A stretch of DNA of 64,000 nucleotides, taken from assembly GCF_001192795.1 (NCBI RefSeq), contig NZ_DF968180.1:248001-312000 (forward strand), written 5' to 3'. The notes beneath the pieces were generated by a model that was not told the origin of the DNA, searched no databases, and worked only from the letters and a program-made list of their open reading frames with translations. Shown here piece by piece: positions 45,332 through 54,709 of this stretch. A program made the translations under genes and the position numbers. The stretch comes from Flexilinea flocculi (lineage in GTDB: Bacteria; Chloroflexota; Anaerolineae; Anaerolineales; Anaerolineaceae). Position 1 is the first letter of the stretch. Each line of letters opens with the position of its first letter.

Positions 45332-47677
45332 TCATTCCTTTCCATAACCTTCTGGCCAGATTGCATCGGTCGGTCCTTGATTGACGACAGCGGACAAATC
45401 AATCTGATCCAGGAGTGCTTTGACTGCCTGTAAATTGAAATGGCTGCTTTTCTTGAAAATCCAGACTGGTGGATGATCATAGACGCTGAATGCTTCCTCC
45501 GCAGACCAGATGCTCAAATTTTTAATCGGCAGCTGCGGCTGCTGATTCCAGGATACTGTGCCGGCCAGGTCGGAGATAACCAGCGGACCGATGCGAAACG
45601 GACGCTGAAACGCTGCCACTAGTTCAAAGCCGAGATTGCCGTCAAACAGCGCCTCATAATACGCTATGGTCATCGGGTACGTCAATGGAATTCTGCAGAC
45701 ACTCCACATGCCCCGCTGGCTGGGCAAGATCAAGTAATCGGATTTATCGAGTGTATCCAGCAGCATTTTCTTTTTTTCTTCGTTGTCGCTCCAGCGCACC
45801 TGGTTGGTTATTCCGTTATACAATTGGCCGAAAGGATCGTATCCATCCAGAGGAAACGGCAAACCTTCATCCCAATTTTCATTGGCGATCACGTTTCTCC
45901 GCAGCATGAGTTCCGATCCTGAACGCAGGTTCACCCGAATGGAATAACGCTCCCCTTTTTTTAAATAGGTCGAATTCAGTGGGATATCCACCGAACCGTC
46001 CTCCAGTTTTTTGGGAAGCGCTGCAATCGAATCCGATATCACTTGCTGATAAGGATCGATGATCTGAACTTCCAGCATTCGTGTTTCTTCTGATTGAGAA
46101 ACGGAGCGGACATGCGGCATGCTCAATTGGAAGATCCGGATATCGCGGGCGGGAATGAATGTCTGCTCAAAGGTGGTTTGTATGGAAAGCGGCACGACAC
46201 TGTCGGCGTTGACCGGGATACTGATGGGGTTCTCTCCGCTTTCATCCGTACCGGCAAGTTGAAAGACGGCTGGGATGTTCTCGTAGATCCAGCGCACCGC
46301 TTCGACACGGGAGTGTTCCTGCCCATAAATGGTATTTACGAATACCGCTGCCCAGATAATAGCGCCGGAAAGGACGAAACAGGTTGCTGCAGCTGGAAAT
46401 GCTTTTTTCCAGCCATTTGCTCGCTTCCAGAATGCTGTCAGTCCCCAGGCTGCCAACAGACAAAACGTCGGGTAGACCGGCAGCATGTAGCGGATACACT
46501 TAACAAAGCGTGTCCCCATAAACAGAAAGAAGAAGAAGGACCAAACGACCGGAATCAGCAGGGCTTTCCATTCGCTGTTTGTTGAACGGATAATGCGCAG
46601 AATTGCGTATAGTCCGGCGATCCAGACGGCAATTCCCAGTGGGACGCCCATGCCGTAAAAAATCATATTGATCAGCGGAAAGAGCACTGGAATACGGTGT
46701 GCCCATTGTTCAGATGGCGGACCTCCGCCGATTCCACTGGATTCAGCGGCAGCCACTTGCATACTATCCCACCAGTCTCGATTGATATGCCAGGTCAACA
46801 AGGACGTATTTCCGGTAGGAGCGCGAAAACTCATCGGCTGAAAAAGGCGGAAGGATAAGACCATCATGATGGCGCTGAACAGGCACATTCCAAGTGCCAG
46901 CAGGATAATGCGCCTGAGTTCTTTTTTTGAGCTCAGCTTTTGCTCTGCGATGGCAATGAATGCTGCAACAACGACCATCATGCCCAGTACGGCATGGTTG
47001 ATTTTACAGCTGATCGCCATTCCCAGAAAAATGCCGAAAAGGCCGAACCATAGCCATGCTCGGCTGGTGATCTGCCAGATGCCACGTGTGTCTTTTCGGA
47101 TTATATCGGATTGGGAAATTTTTACAGCTGCCAGCAGCGTCAGCATGCAAAAAAAGACAGCAAAGGTGTCGACAGTCATAAAATGGGACTGCTGTATCTG
47201 CATCACTGCCATACTGCTTAATGCGGTACTCAATAATGCCATGGTGACACTATGGAACAGCATCCAGGTCATTAGAAAAAGCAGGATCAGCGTGCCGGTA
47301 TCAATTATCGCTGAAACATACCGACCTGTGCGCCGCAATTCGGTATAGCCGGTCGTGTCGACGGCTTCTGCCGTCAGGCGGATAATCAGCATCGGAAGCT
47401 GTCCCCAGCGCATTCGGTTATCTGGACCATCGACGGTTTTTTGACCGTTCAGGTCGTATTGGTTGTAGGGACTGAGTGTTGATTCACGCGTATTAAAATA
47501 ATTGCTGATGGATCGTGGAATGGAAAGTCGTGTCAGTGTATTGGTCAGTCCATATTCATCTGGATGCAACAGTGCACCGGAATCCCAGTCCATGTTGGTA
47601 AAGCGGAAACATATACCGGTAAAAATGATGCACAACAAAAAGAAATTAAAGAGCGTCTGATATCGATTCTTGTTCAT
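45332..47677 (-). CDS. GT39-like membrane glycosyltransferase
   Basis: 781 residues, with an N-terminal half of about ten membrane helices. The first periplasmic loop has LLHPDEYGLTNTLTRLSIP (the HPDE position of GT39/PMT-like acceptor loops, near residue 38). SHFMTVDTFAVFFCMLTLLA (near 164) and TRFVKCIRYMLPVYPTFCLLAAW (near 390) are further family marks. The last 330 residues are a large extracytoplasmic domain. The family uses lipid-linked sugars to modify proteins or glycans. The start overlaps the upstream GNAT stop by 32 bp, so the two genes are probably coupled. Confidence 0.85.
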   Translation of the reverse strand: MNKNRYQTLFNFFLLCIIFTGICFRFTNMDWDSGALLHPDEYGLTNTLTRLSIPRSISNYFNTRESTLSPYNQYDLNGQKTVDGPDNRMRWGQLPMLIIRLTAEAVDTTGYTELRRTGRYVSAIIDTGTLILLFLMTWMLFHSVTMALLSTALSSMAVMQIQQSHFMTVDTFAVFFCMLTLLAAVKISQSDIIRKDTRGIWQITSRAWLWFGLFGIFLGMAISCKINHAVLGMMVVVAAFIAIAEQKLSSKKELRRIILLALGMCLFSAIMMVLSFRLFQPMSFRAPTGNTSLLTWHINRDWWDSMQVAAAESSGIGGGPPSEQWAHRIPVLFPLINMIFYGMGVPLGIAVWIAGLYAILRIIRSTNSEWKALLIPVVWSFFFFLFMGTRFVKCIRYMLPVYPTFCLLAAWGLTAFWKRANGWKKAFPAAATCFVLSGAIIWAAVFVNTIYGQEHSRVEAVRWIYENIPAVFQLAGTDESGENPISIPVNADSVVPLSIQTTFEQTFIPARDIRIFQLSMPHVRSVSQSEETRMLEVQIIDPYQQVISDSIAALPKKLEDGSVDIPLNSTYLKKGERYSIRVNLRSGSELMLRRNVIANENWDEGLPFPLDGYDPFGQLYNGITNQVRWSDNEEKKKMLLDTLDKSDYLILPSQRGMWSVCRIPLTYPMTIAYYEALFDGNLGFELVAAFQRPFRIGPLVISDLAGTVSWNQQPQLPIKNLSIWSAEEAFSVYDHPPVWIFKKSSHFNLQAVKALLDQIDLSAVVNQGPTDAIWPEGYGKE

Positions 47678-48116
47678 TTTTTTCCATCACAATGGCATCG
47701 CAATGATCGGCATAATAAGATGGCCAGATCCCGACCTCGCGGTAGCCAATATTTTTATAGAGATGAATTGCTTCATGGTTCTTCGTGCTGACGCATAAAC
47801 GAATTTTAAGCGGCAACAAGGCTTTTTCGCATGCTTTCAGTAGAGCCGATCCAATTCCTTGTTTACGGTATTGCGGAAAAACCCCCAAGGTGATGATCCA
47901 GCCGGTTTGTTCGGATTTGCGGATTTCAGCCGCGGCAAATCCAGCCAGTTCTTCGCCATAGGCGGCTTTATAACGGATGATGTCTGAGGCGATCAGTGTG
48001 CCGGCTACGTCCAGAAATGTCCAGGCATCTTTAGTAAAGCAAACCTGCTCCAGTTTGAGAATTGCATTTAGATCACGCAGCGAAGCTTTGGTAATGATAA
48101 AACCCATATTCATCAT
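47646..48116 (-). CDS. GNAT-family N-acetyltransferase (RimI-like)
   Basis: 156 residues. The acetyl-CoA loop is VFPQYRKQGIGSALLKACEKA (Q/RxxGxG/A, near residue 80), preceded by the strand TGWIITLGV and followed by LCVSTKNHEAIHLYKNIGYREVGIWPSYY, the usual beta-5/alpha-4 end of RimI-type enzymes. It would acetylate a protein N-terminus or a small amine; the substrate cannot be told. The start ATGATG at 48116 is followed by a third Met, so the exact start may shift by three codons. It overlaps the GT39 gene downstream. Confidence 0.85.
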   Translation of the reverse strand: MMNMGFIITKASLRDLNAILKLEQVCFTKDAWTFLDVAGTLIASDIIRYKAAYGEELAGFAAAEIRKSEQTGWIITLGVFPQYRKQGIGSALLKACEKALLPLKIRLCVSTKNHEAIHLYKNIGYREVGIWPSYYADHCDAIVMEKNEQESISDAL

Positions 48117-48187
48117 TTTATCTCATTCTTCCGCGATGTCATTAATTCGAAATATGAAACAGAAAATCCAAATTTGGAAAGATTTAC

Positions 48188-48236
48188 TTGTTGTTGTGAT
48201 GTCTTTGAGTGAAACTCAAAAACATCACAACAACAA
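48188..48236. repeat. Nested palindrome family, copy 7
   Basis: 23-bp arms (48188-48210 with 48214-48236) around GAA, with one C:A mismatch; arm TTGTTGTTGTGATGTCTTTG. Outer boxes TTAATTCGAAATATGAAAC (48141) and ATATTTCGAATCGCTG (48267) flank it. Confidence 0.92.
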
Positions 48237-48322
48237 ACTTTCTCAATTTATTTGAAAAGGATGTCAATATTTCGAATCGCTGCCGCGATGTATTTCATTG
48301 TGAGCCTTGTAATGGAAAACCT

Positions 48323-48430
48323 GTCATTGCGAGCCCCGCAGGTGGTGTGGCAATTTTCTTGCTCCATCAAGTAAAGGGGGCTGTACGAATAGAGATTGCT
48401 TCGTCGGGCGGATACCCTCCTCGCAATAGC
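48323..48430. repeat. Solitary REP-like element
   Basis: GTCATTGCGAGCCCC at the left and CCTCCTCGCAATAGC at the right form the outer arms, with GGCAATTTTC and GAGATTGCTTCGTCGGGC inside. It is a diverged single copy of the unit that is amplified at 52446-53643. The remaining part of the 48117-48629 gap shows no gene. Confidence 0.85.
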
Positions 48431-48616
48431 AGAATACTGTCTAAACTCCGCAGATGCGAAGAAATATATTGGTAAAACACATATTCACCATTCTATCTTA
48501 TTCTTCCTGTCATTGAAAATTTTCTCTCTAAATCTGGCGATATACCAACAGCTTCAATCAATATTTCTTTAAAAATTCACCCTCATGTAAGTTTTTTGAA
48601 TTTCCATCTCCTCAGT

Positions 48617-48622
48617 TATAAT
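48617..48622 (+). promoter_or_regulatory. -10 box placing a near-leaderless transcript start
   Basis: TATAAT ends eight bases before the ATG at 48630, so transcription should begin at or within a base or two of the start codon. No Shine-Dalgarno is present. The -35 region is a weak T run. Confidence 0.45.
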
Positions 48623-48629
48623 CATTCGA

Positions 48630-49403
48630 ATGATTCGAACAACTCACATTGATGATTTTTTTACGATTGCGCAGGCAGATTTTTTTCCCAATGAAAAGTT
48701 ACAGGTTAACAGTGCCATTCTGAAAGGCAGGGATTATTGTGTTGTCTGGGATACATTTTCCTATCCCAGGAATATGATGGAATTCTCTCAACATCTTGAG
48801 AAAAAAACTGCGATGGCTGTGTATAGTCATGCTGACTGGGATCACTGCTGGGGCACTTGTGGATATCCTTTTGAGCATGTGGTTGCACATACCAATTCAT
48901 TGGACCGTTTTGAAAATGAACTCCCATCCACATTGAAGAAGATGCGGAACGAGCATGCGAATGGCTGGAAGGGTGTCAAACTGATCACACCGGACGTCAC
49001 TTTTGATGAAAAATTGACAATTGACATGGGCTATTATTCCCTGGAGCTTTATCAGTTTCGCGGGCATACTTCGGATAGCATCGTTGGTTTCATCCCGGAG
49101 TGGGGTGTTTTACTGGGCGGGGATTCGTTTGAGGCGGTGCCTGTGATCAATGATCCGGCTGAGGTCCCGCTCTGGCTTCACAACCTGGAATCCTGGATTA
49201 AACGCAGCGATGTGAAAAAAGTTTTCCCGGGGCACGGCAGTTTGACCGATAAAACCATTATGGTAAAGAATTATGAATATTTGCAGGGATTGTCAGAGAA
49301 AAAGATGCTGCCAGCTCCTGTGGATAGTAAATTTTACCAGCAAGTTCACACGGATAATCTGAAAAAGATGGGAGTTGTACTTGGAAAACAGTCAAAATCT
49401 TGA
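48630..49403 (+). CDS. MBL-fold metallo-hydrolase
   Basis: 257 residues. The metal motif reads SHADWDHCWG (near residue 66), that is HxDxDH where the classic motif is HxHxDH. Other ligands are QFRGHTSDS (His, near 145), VLLGGDSFEA (Asp, near 161) and KKVFPGHGSL (His, near 205). This fits the broad glyoxalase II/MBL group; substrate unknown. The start lacks a ribosome site and sits right after a -10 box, so it may be leaderless. The 3' end overlaps the exporter gene by 23 bp. Confidence 0.85.
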   Translation: MIRTTHIDDFFTIAQADFFPNEKLQVNSAILKGRDYCVVWDTFSYPRNMMEFSQHLEKKTAMAVYSHADWDHCWGTCGYPFEHVVAHTNSLDRFENELPSTLKKMRNEHANGWKGVKLITPDVTFDEKLTIDMGYYSLELYQFRGHTSDSIVGFIPEWGVLLGGDSFEAVPVINDPAEVPLWLHNLESWIKRSDVKKVFPGHGSLTDKTIMVKNYEYLQGLSEKKMLPAPVDSKFYQQVHTDNLKKMGVVLGKQSKS

Positions 49404-50316
49404 GAATGTAAAAACAAAGCAATTCATTTCCGAAGGGATGCTGCTGACGACAGCAATTATTTGGGGCAGCGGATTTATTCCTCAGAAAATTGGCGCGGAT
49501 AATTTATCCGCTTTTGCATTTAATGGCATTCGTTATTTACTTGCAGCTCTTTTCATTCTTATTTTGGCTAAGTTTCAACTTCCTTTTTTCAAGGAAGGCG
49601 GACTGCTGACGTTTTTCTCAGGATGTATACTATTTATTGCAGCGGCGCTTCAGCAGTATGGTATGAAACAGACGACAATCGGTAATGCCAGCTTTATCAC
49701 AACCATCTATGTAGCACTGGTCCCTTTTCTCTCATTTCTTTTTTTCCGACAGAAAATTAAACGTAGCGCTTTTATCGCGGCAATTTTTGCAATCACTGGA
49801 TTGTACTTTTTAAGTACGGCAGGCAAACCGCTGGATCATTTTGCCATTGGTGATGCAATTGTTTTTATCGGTTCCAATTTTTGGGCACTGCATATCATAA
49901 TTGTCGGTAAAGCATCCAGAAAGACGGATCCGATTCAATTTTCAGCCGGGCAATTTCTGGTTTGCGCTACTTTAAACTTACTGTGTTGGGGAATTTTTGA
50001 ACAGGGCGACACAAACGGCAAATTGGCTTTCACCTTTCCGTTTATTCTTTATTCCGGAATTTTGGTCATCGGCGGGGGGTTTACGCTGCAGGCAATCGGT
50101 CAGAAATATGCCAAGCCGTCCAAGGCTGCTATTATTCTTGGACTTGAATCGGTTTTCGGATCCATTTTCGGAATGATTTTCATGCATGAGACATTTACGG
50201 GAATTCAAATCTTTGGCGCTGTGTTGATCTTTATCAGCGTGCTGGTGGCTGTTCAGGATGATCGTGCGTGGAAGGATACTTTATTGTTCCGGATTTTAAA
50301 CAGTTTGAAGACTTAA
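49381..50316 (+). CDS. EamA/DMT-family transporter
   Basis: About 311 residues with ten hydrophobic segments in two EamA halves. TTAIIWGSGFIPQK opens the first, and AALQQYGMKQTTIGNASFITTIYVALVPFLSFLFF (near 85-120) and KYAKPSKAAIILGLESVFGSIFGMIFMHE (near 245) are family marks of each half. It probably exports a metabolite or amino acid across the cell membrane. Start: TTG 49381, six bases after GGAG, is preferred; TTG 49375 touches the GGAG and ATG 49438 would cut into the first helix approach. Overlap with the MBL gene suggests coupled expression. Confidence 0.88.
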   Translation: MENSQNLENVKTKQFISEGMLLTTAIIWGSGFIPQKIGADNLSAFAFNGIRYLLAALFILILAKFQLPFFKEGGLLTFFSGCILFIAAALQQYGMKQTTIGNASFITTIYVALVPFLSFLFFRQKIKRSAFIAAIFAITGLYFLSTAGKPLDHFAIGDAIVFIGSNFWALHIIIVGKASRKTDPIQFSAGQFLVCATLNLLCWGIFEQGDTNGKLAFTFPFILYSGILVIGGGFTLQAIGQKYAKPSKAAIILGLESVFGSIFGMIFMHETFTGIQIFGAVLIFISVLVAVQDDRAWKDTLLFRILNSLKT

Positions 50317-50409
50317 TTTCAAGTCTGAATTTTACATCATTCAACGATGTATATGAGCTTTTTCAAAATCCAGCGATTCAAAAAGTAAGTTAATAATTCC
50401 ATTTCCTGG

Positions 50410-51087
50410 CTACAGATTCATTCTTTTACGAATTTCTTTTTTTAATTTATCGCGTCCGAAGATGAATAAACCGCAGATCAATAAGACGGCGAACATCATC
50501 GCAGTGTAGCTCGGCCAGAGCACATCGATAACACCGAACGCAATCAGAATCAGCGGGTAAAAACCGATCACAGCCATGATAACTGCAGTGATCAGGTAAT
50601 CATGCCAGGCGATACGATAGATGATCACAAATAAAACAATAACGATGGCAACTGCGACATATAGCAGCGGATAGACATAATTAAGAGACCAGCCTTTATT
50701 GCCGAAAATCCGATCGATCAGATACAGGTAAATCTGAACACCGATCATCTGGTCAATCAGCATAAAATTCAGATTCATTGTCTTCAACAGCGGCAGACCT
50801 ACCAGCAGCCAGGAAATGATGATCCCGCCAGCGACGACCAGTGACCAGGGCAGACCGTTCCACGTGAGCACATTCACAAAAAAACAGATCAATGAAGCTG
50901 CAATCGAAATAAAGAAGAAAATTTTCGCAAGAAAATTCATCTTTCTTTTCCCGTGTCTGTTTTTGGAATAAGATGGGTACAAAAGGGTGGTTTCGGACTG
51001 TCCCAATTGATTCAATCCAACACCGCATAAGGGACAGCGGATGGCATTGGTGTTCACCCAGACATTACATTCAAGGCATTTTTTCAT
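50410..51087 (-). CDS. DUF6320 family membrane protein with zinc ribbon
   Basis: 225 residues. The N-terminus has CLECNVWVNTNAIRCPLCG, a four-Cys zinc ribbon (two CxxC knuckles), then about six membrane helices from residue 55. This is the DUF6320 pattern. It follows the acyltransferase gene after 3 bp, and the pairing of DUF6320 with such alcohol/amide acetyltransferase-like proteins is common. GAAGG in the end of that gene serves as ribosome site. Function unknown; the pair may act on a membrane lipid or secreted compound. Confidence 0.82.
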   Translation of the reverse strand: MKKCLECNVWVNTNAIRCPLCGVGLNQLGQSETTLLYPSYSKNRHGKRKMNFLAKIFFFISIAASLICFFVNVLTWNGLPWSLVVAGGIIISWLLVGLPLLKTMNLNFMLIDQMIGVQIYLYLIDRIFGNKGWSLNYVYPLLYVAVAIVIVLFVIIYRIAWHDYLITAVIMAVIGFYPLILIAFGVIDVLWPSYTAMMFAVLLICGLFIFGRDKLKKEIRKRMNL

Positions 51088-51090
51088 CTA

Positions 51091-52359
51091 TTAACCTTCA
51101 CTGGTTTCAATCGTGACTTGCAGCCCATCTTTTGCTAAAAAGCGGAAGAATTCTTTTTCCAGTGTTGTCTCTTTAATGGAGGACGAAAAAGTAATTGAAA
51201 CAATCCCTTTATATGAGCAAACGCTGCAATTCACCGGAATTTTATCCGAAGTGCTGAGCCCAAAATCAAAGCGAGCGATGAAAGGCCGCATGGAATCTGG
51301 AATCCCGATCACACCGATATTGGAAAGACTGCAGGTGAAAAGGTCTTCGCCGATCATCTGGTGAACTTGTCGGATGACCGCCAGTTTCACATCCAACGGC
51401 ACCGCGCGGATGGCAGCATTTTTTTCGAAGGAGACGTTAGGATTCATTCTGGCAAGGATTTTTTCTCTTTGAAGCTGCTCCTTCATCTGTTCCGATACTT
51501 TTCTTAAAAGTGATTCAAAGCGATCATCTTTTTGCTGATATTTCTCACCGATGTTCATATAAAAAGAGAAATTACGAACAGTCCGGCTTGGAAAAATTGC
51601 ACGCAGGTTAATCGGAACCGATATTTTTACAATATCTTCCGACTTAATCAGGGATTCTGAGGCGTTGAAATAAGCTTTAATTAAAACTGCTGTCAAGTAT
51701 TCGGTCACAGTTGCATGATATGCATGAACTTTGTCCAGCAGATCTTCTGTGGATATCAATCCGTGGATCAGACGCGAATGTTGAAACGGGAGACTGCTTC
51801 CGGAATAATGAAATGCTTTTTCCTCAGCACGGCTAGTCACGATTTTTGGATCATAATAGCGGACAAAACTGTTTTCAGTTTCTTCAGGATCAATTTTTGT
51901 CTCTAAAGTCCGTATCAGACCCTGTGTAGCGACAACTTTTCCCTGAAGACTGAGATAATAGAATACCAGGGTCTTCAAGAACTCAATTCCTCCCGTAGCA
52001 TCCGCGATTACATGGAAAATCTCCAAATTGATCCGTTTGCCAAACCAGGTCACTTGAAAGAGAAAGTCGTTGTTTTTGGATGCGTCCAGCATCTGGCAGG
52101 GGTAAGCGGTTTCTTCACTGACTGTTGGATGGTTGGTGTTCGGTTCAAAATAATTCCAGAATACACCCCGTTTCAATCGGACATTGAATGAAGGATAGCG
52201 CTGAATCGTGACATACAATGCGGTTTGCAGCATTTCCGGATCCACTGGATCGGTCAAAGTACAGCTAAGCCGAAAAACACTTGCTTGTTTAGGAGACATT
52301 ATCGCAGGGTATAGTTTTGCTGCCGTATCTAATTCAAACCACGTATCTTCTTTTTTCAT
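51091..52359 (-). CDS. Condensation/alcohol acetyltransferase-like protein
   Basis: About 422 residues of the condensation-domain/WES-PapA-like acyltransferase superfamily. FHVIADATGGIEFLKTLVFYY (near residue 117) corresponds to the HHxxxDG active site in the form HxxxDxTGG. The DFLFQVTWFGKRINLEIFHV strand before it and VPINLRAIFPSRTVRNFSFYMNIG (near 245) are also typical. Acyl transfer to an alcohol or amine is expected. ATG 52359 has GAG six bases upstream; a TTG two codons earlier is less likely. Co-transcribed with DUF6320. The repeat array begins about 90 bp upstream of its start. Confidence 0.82.
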   Translation of the reverse strand: MKKEDTWFELDTAAKLYPAIMSPKQASVFRLSCTLTDPVDPEMLQTALYVTIQRYPSFNVRLKRGVFWNYFEPNTNHPTVSEETAYPCQMLDASKNNDFLFQVTWFGKRINLEIFHVIADATGGIEFLKTLVFYYLSLQGKVVATQGLIRTLETKIDPEETENSFVRYYDPKIVTSRAEEKAFHYSGSSLPFQHSRLIHGLISTEDLLDKVHAYHATVTEYLTAVLIKAYFNASESLIKSEDIVKISVPINLRAIFPSRTVRNFSFYMNIGEKYQQKDDRFESLLRKVSEQMKEQLQREKILARMNPNVSFEKNAAIRAVPLDVKLAVIRQVHQMIGEDLFTCSLSNIGVIGIPDSMRPFIARFDFGLSTSDKIPVNCSVCSYKGIVSITFSSSIKETTLEKEFFRFLAKDGLQVTIETSEG

Positions 52360-52445
52360 TCCCAACTCTGATTATAAAAAGTCTTAATCCGTTTTGTGCA
52401 ATTTATTGTACATCTCAATTATCTGTTTTCTTATTTAATAATAAA

Positions 52446-53643
52446 GATTGCTTCGTCGGGCTTATGCCCTCCTCGTAATGACAGGTCGTGACGGGAGTCA
52501 CACAGAGGCGATATTTGTCATAGCGAGCCCCGTAAGGGCGTGGCAATCTCCTGCCATAGTTGAAAAGATTGCTTCGTCGGGCTTAATCCCTCCTCGCAAT
52601 GACAGGTCGTGACGGGAGTTACACAGAGGCGATATTTGTCATTGCGAGCCCCGTAAGGGCGTGGCAATCTCCTACCAAAGTTGAAAAGATTGCTTCGTCG
52701 GGCTTAATCCCTCCTCGCAATGACAGGTCGTGACGCGAGTCACACAGAGGCGATATTTGTCATTGCGAGCCCCGTAAGGGCGTGGCAATCTCCTGCCATA
52801 GTTGAAAAGATTGCTTCGTCGGGCTTATGCCCTCCTCGCAATGACAGGTAGTGACGGGAGTCACACAGAGGCGATATTTGTCATAGCGAGCCCCGTAAGG
52901 GCGTGGCAATCTCCTGCCATAGTTGAAAAGATTGCTTCGTCGGGCTTAATCCCTCCTCGCAATGACAGGTCGTGACGGGAGTTACACAGAGGCGATATTT
53001 GTCATTGCGAGCCCCGTAAGGGCGTGGCAATCTCCTGCCATAGTTGAAAAGATTGCTTCGTCGGGCTTAATCCCTCCTCGCAATGACAGGTCGTGACGGG
53101 AGTTACACAGAGGCGATATTTGTCATTGCGAGCCCCGTAAGGGCGTGGCAATCTCCTGCCATAGTTGAGAAGATTGCTTCGTCGGGCTAATGCCCTCCTC
53201 GCAATGACAGGTCGTGACGGGAGTCACACAGAAGCGATATTTGTCATAGCGAGCCCCGTAAGGGCGTGGCAATCTCCTGCCATAGTTGAGAAGATTGCTT
53301 CGTCGGGCTAATGCCCTCCTCGCAATGACAGGTCGTGACGGGAGTCACACAGAGGCGATATTTGTCATTGCGAGCCCCGTAAGGGCGTGGCAATCTCCTG
53401 CCATAGTTGAGAAGATTGCTTCGTCGGGCTTAATCCCTCCTCGCAATGACAGGTCGTGACGGGAGTTACACAGAGGCGATATTTGTCATTGCGAGCCCCG
53501 TAAGGGCGTGGCAATCTCCTGCCATAGTTGAAAAGATTGCTTCGTCGGGCTTAATCCCTCCTCGCAATGACAGGTCGTGACGGGAGTCACACAGAGGCGA
53601 TATTTGTCATAGCGAGCCCCGTAAGGGCGTGGCAATCTCCTGC
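52446..53643. repeat. Tandem array of ten 121-bp REP-like units
   Basis: GATTGCTTCGTCGGGC begins at 52446 and recurs every 121 bp exactly up to 53535, ten units, the last incomplete by about 12 bp. Each unit carries GTCATTGCGAG, GGCAATCTCCTGCC, GATTGCTTCGTC and CTCGCAATGAC, the arms of a widely distributed REP-like palindrome. Units differ at few sites. GTCATAGCGAG replaces GTCATTGCGAG in units 1, 4, 7 and 10 only, a period of three units (363 bp). No gene lies within. Confidence 0.97.
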
Positions 53644-53655
53644 CCCATGAGAATT

Positions 53656-53690
53656 AAAAAGAGTCTGGCAAATGCAGCCAGACTCTTTTT
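53656..53690 (-). terminator. Terminator of the third sugar importer operon
   Basis: AAAAAGAGTCTGGC (53656-53669) pairs perfectly with GCCAGACTCTTTTT (53677-53690) around a 7-base loop. A T run follows in either direction, so it works for the minus-strand gene ending at 53707. Confidence 0.92.
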
Positions 53691-53706
53691 TGATTGTTCT
53701 TCCGGA

Positions 53707-54654
53707 TTATTTGATATCCTTCAGGTTTTCTTTTGTGGCAACAGTAACACCAGTGTCGACAACAAAAGCTTCTTCGTCAGCAATTTTTTCGCCATTGATC
53801 AGCTTCCAAGCTGCCTTGACGCCTTCGTTACCCATTACCCACGGATTCTGAACCATGGTTGCTTGAATTACGCCGCGTTCCACCAGATCTTTAACCTCAT
53901 CGGAGAAATCGAAACCGACCACTTTAATGGTGCCGGCTTTTCCAGCCTGATCGACTGCATTGCCAGTGCCGACGGTGGATCCTTCGTTGCAGGCATAGAA
54001 GCCAGCCAGGTCAGGAGTCTGCATCATGAAGTCTTCAGCATAGTTGAGGGCTTTCTGTTTATCGCCATCGCAGTACTGCACACCGACGATTTCGATATCG
54101 GGGAATGCTTTTGCCATTTCATCGCGGAAGTCGCCTTCGCGGGTCATGGTTGTCTGGGAACCAGCCTGGGCATTGATGATGGCAATTTTGCCTTTCCCGC
54201 CCAGCAGTTTACCAAGTTCCTGAGCAGCAGTGCGAGCAGCAGCGCCATTGTCGGTCTGGTAAATCACCTGGAATTTCTTCGTATTGGCGAGTGTATCGAT
54301 CAAAATCATCGGAATTCCGGCATCATAAACGGCTTCGATGGCAGGAGCAAGCGCTTCTGCATCCATCGGGGCGACCATGATTGCATCCGCTTTATTGGTG
54401 ATCTGATTTTCAACCATGCTTGCCTGTACCACGGAGTCAACTTTTGTGGAAGGTGCATCGAAGACCAGTTTTACATCATTTCCTGCAGCGACTAACTCAG
54501 CTACTGCTTCTTCAGCGCCAGCTTTTACCTTCAGCCAGTGCTGGTCCATGGAATCCATCGTGATCAATGCAATGGTGTAGCTATCTGCAGCTATTGCGGT
54601 GGTGCAAATGGAAAGCAGCATAGCTAATACTAAGAACAACAACGCTTTTTTCAT
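53707..54654 (-). CDS. Sugar ABC transporter substrate-binding protein (CUT2 type)
   Basis: 315 residues with a Sec signal peptide (cleavage near AIA-A, residue 22; no lipobox). Mature part: YTIALITMDSMDQHWLKVKAG, the ITNKADAIMVAPMDAEALAPAI block near residue 88, GKIAIINAQAGSQTTMTREGDF (near 160), FYACNEGSTVGTGNAVDQAG (near 215) and IKVVGFDFSDEV (near 240), the Peripla_BP_4 layout. The MDxxHWxxVxxG start recalls binding proteins for inositol- or xylose-like ligands, but the ligand is not determinable. Last gene of ATPase-permease-binding protein; AAGGAGAT lies six bases before ATG. Confidence 0.9.
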   Translation of the reverse strand: MKKALLFLVLAMLLSICTTAIAADSYTIALITMDSMDQHWLKVKAGAEEAVAELVAAGNDVKLVFDAPSTKVDSVVQASMVENQITNKADAIMVAPMDAEALAPAIEAVYDAGIPMILIDTLANTKKFQVIYQTDNGAAARTAAQELGKLLGGKGKIAIINAQAGSQTTMTREGDFRDEMAKAFPDIEIVGVQYCDGDKQKALNYAEDFMMQTPDLAGFYACNEGSTVGTGNAVDQAGKAGTIKVVGFDFSDEVKDLVERGVIQATMVQNPWVMGNEGVKAAWKLINGEKIADEEAFVVDTGVTVATKENLKDIK

Positions 54655-54709
54655 TTCCTATCTCCTTTAGACTATTACTCAAACTGCCCACGGCAGTTTT
54701 ATTCACCAA

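Noticed and set aside
52446-53643. Tandem repeats as a CRISPR array
   Set aside because: The whole 121-bp period is repeated, with no unique spacers, and no cas gene is present.
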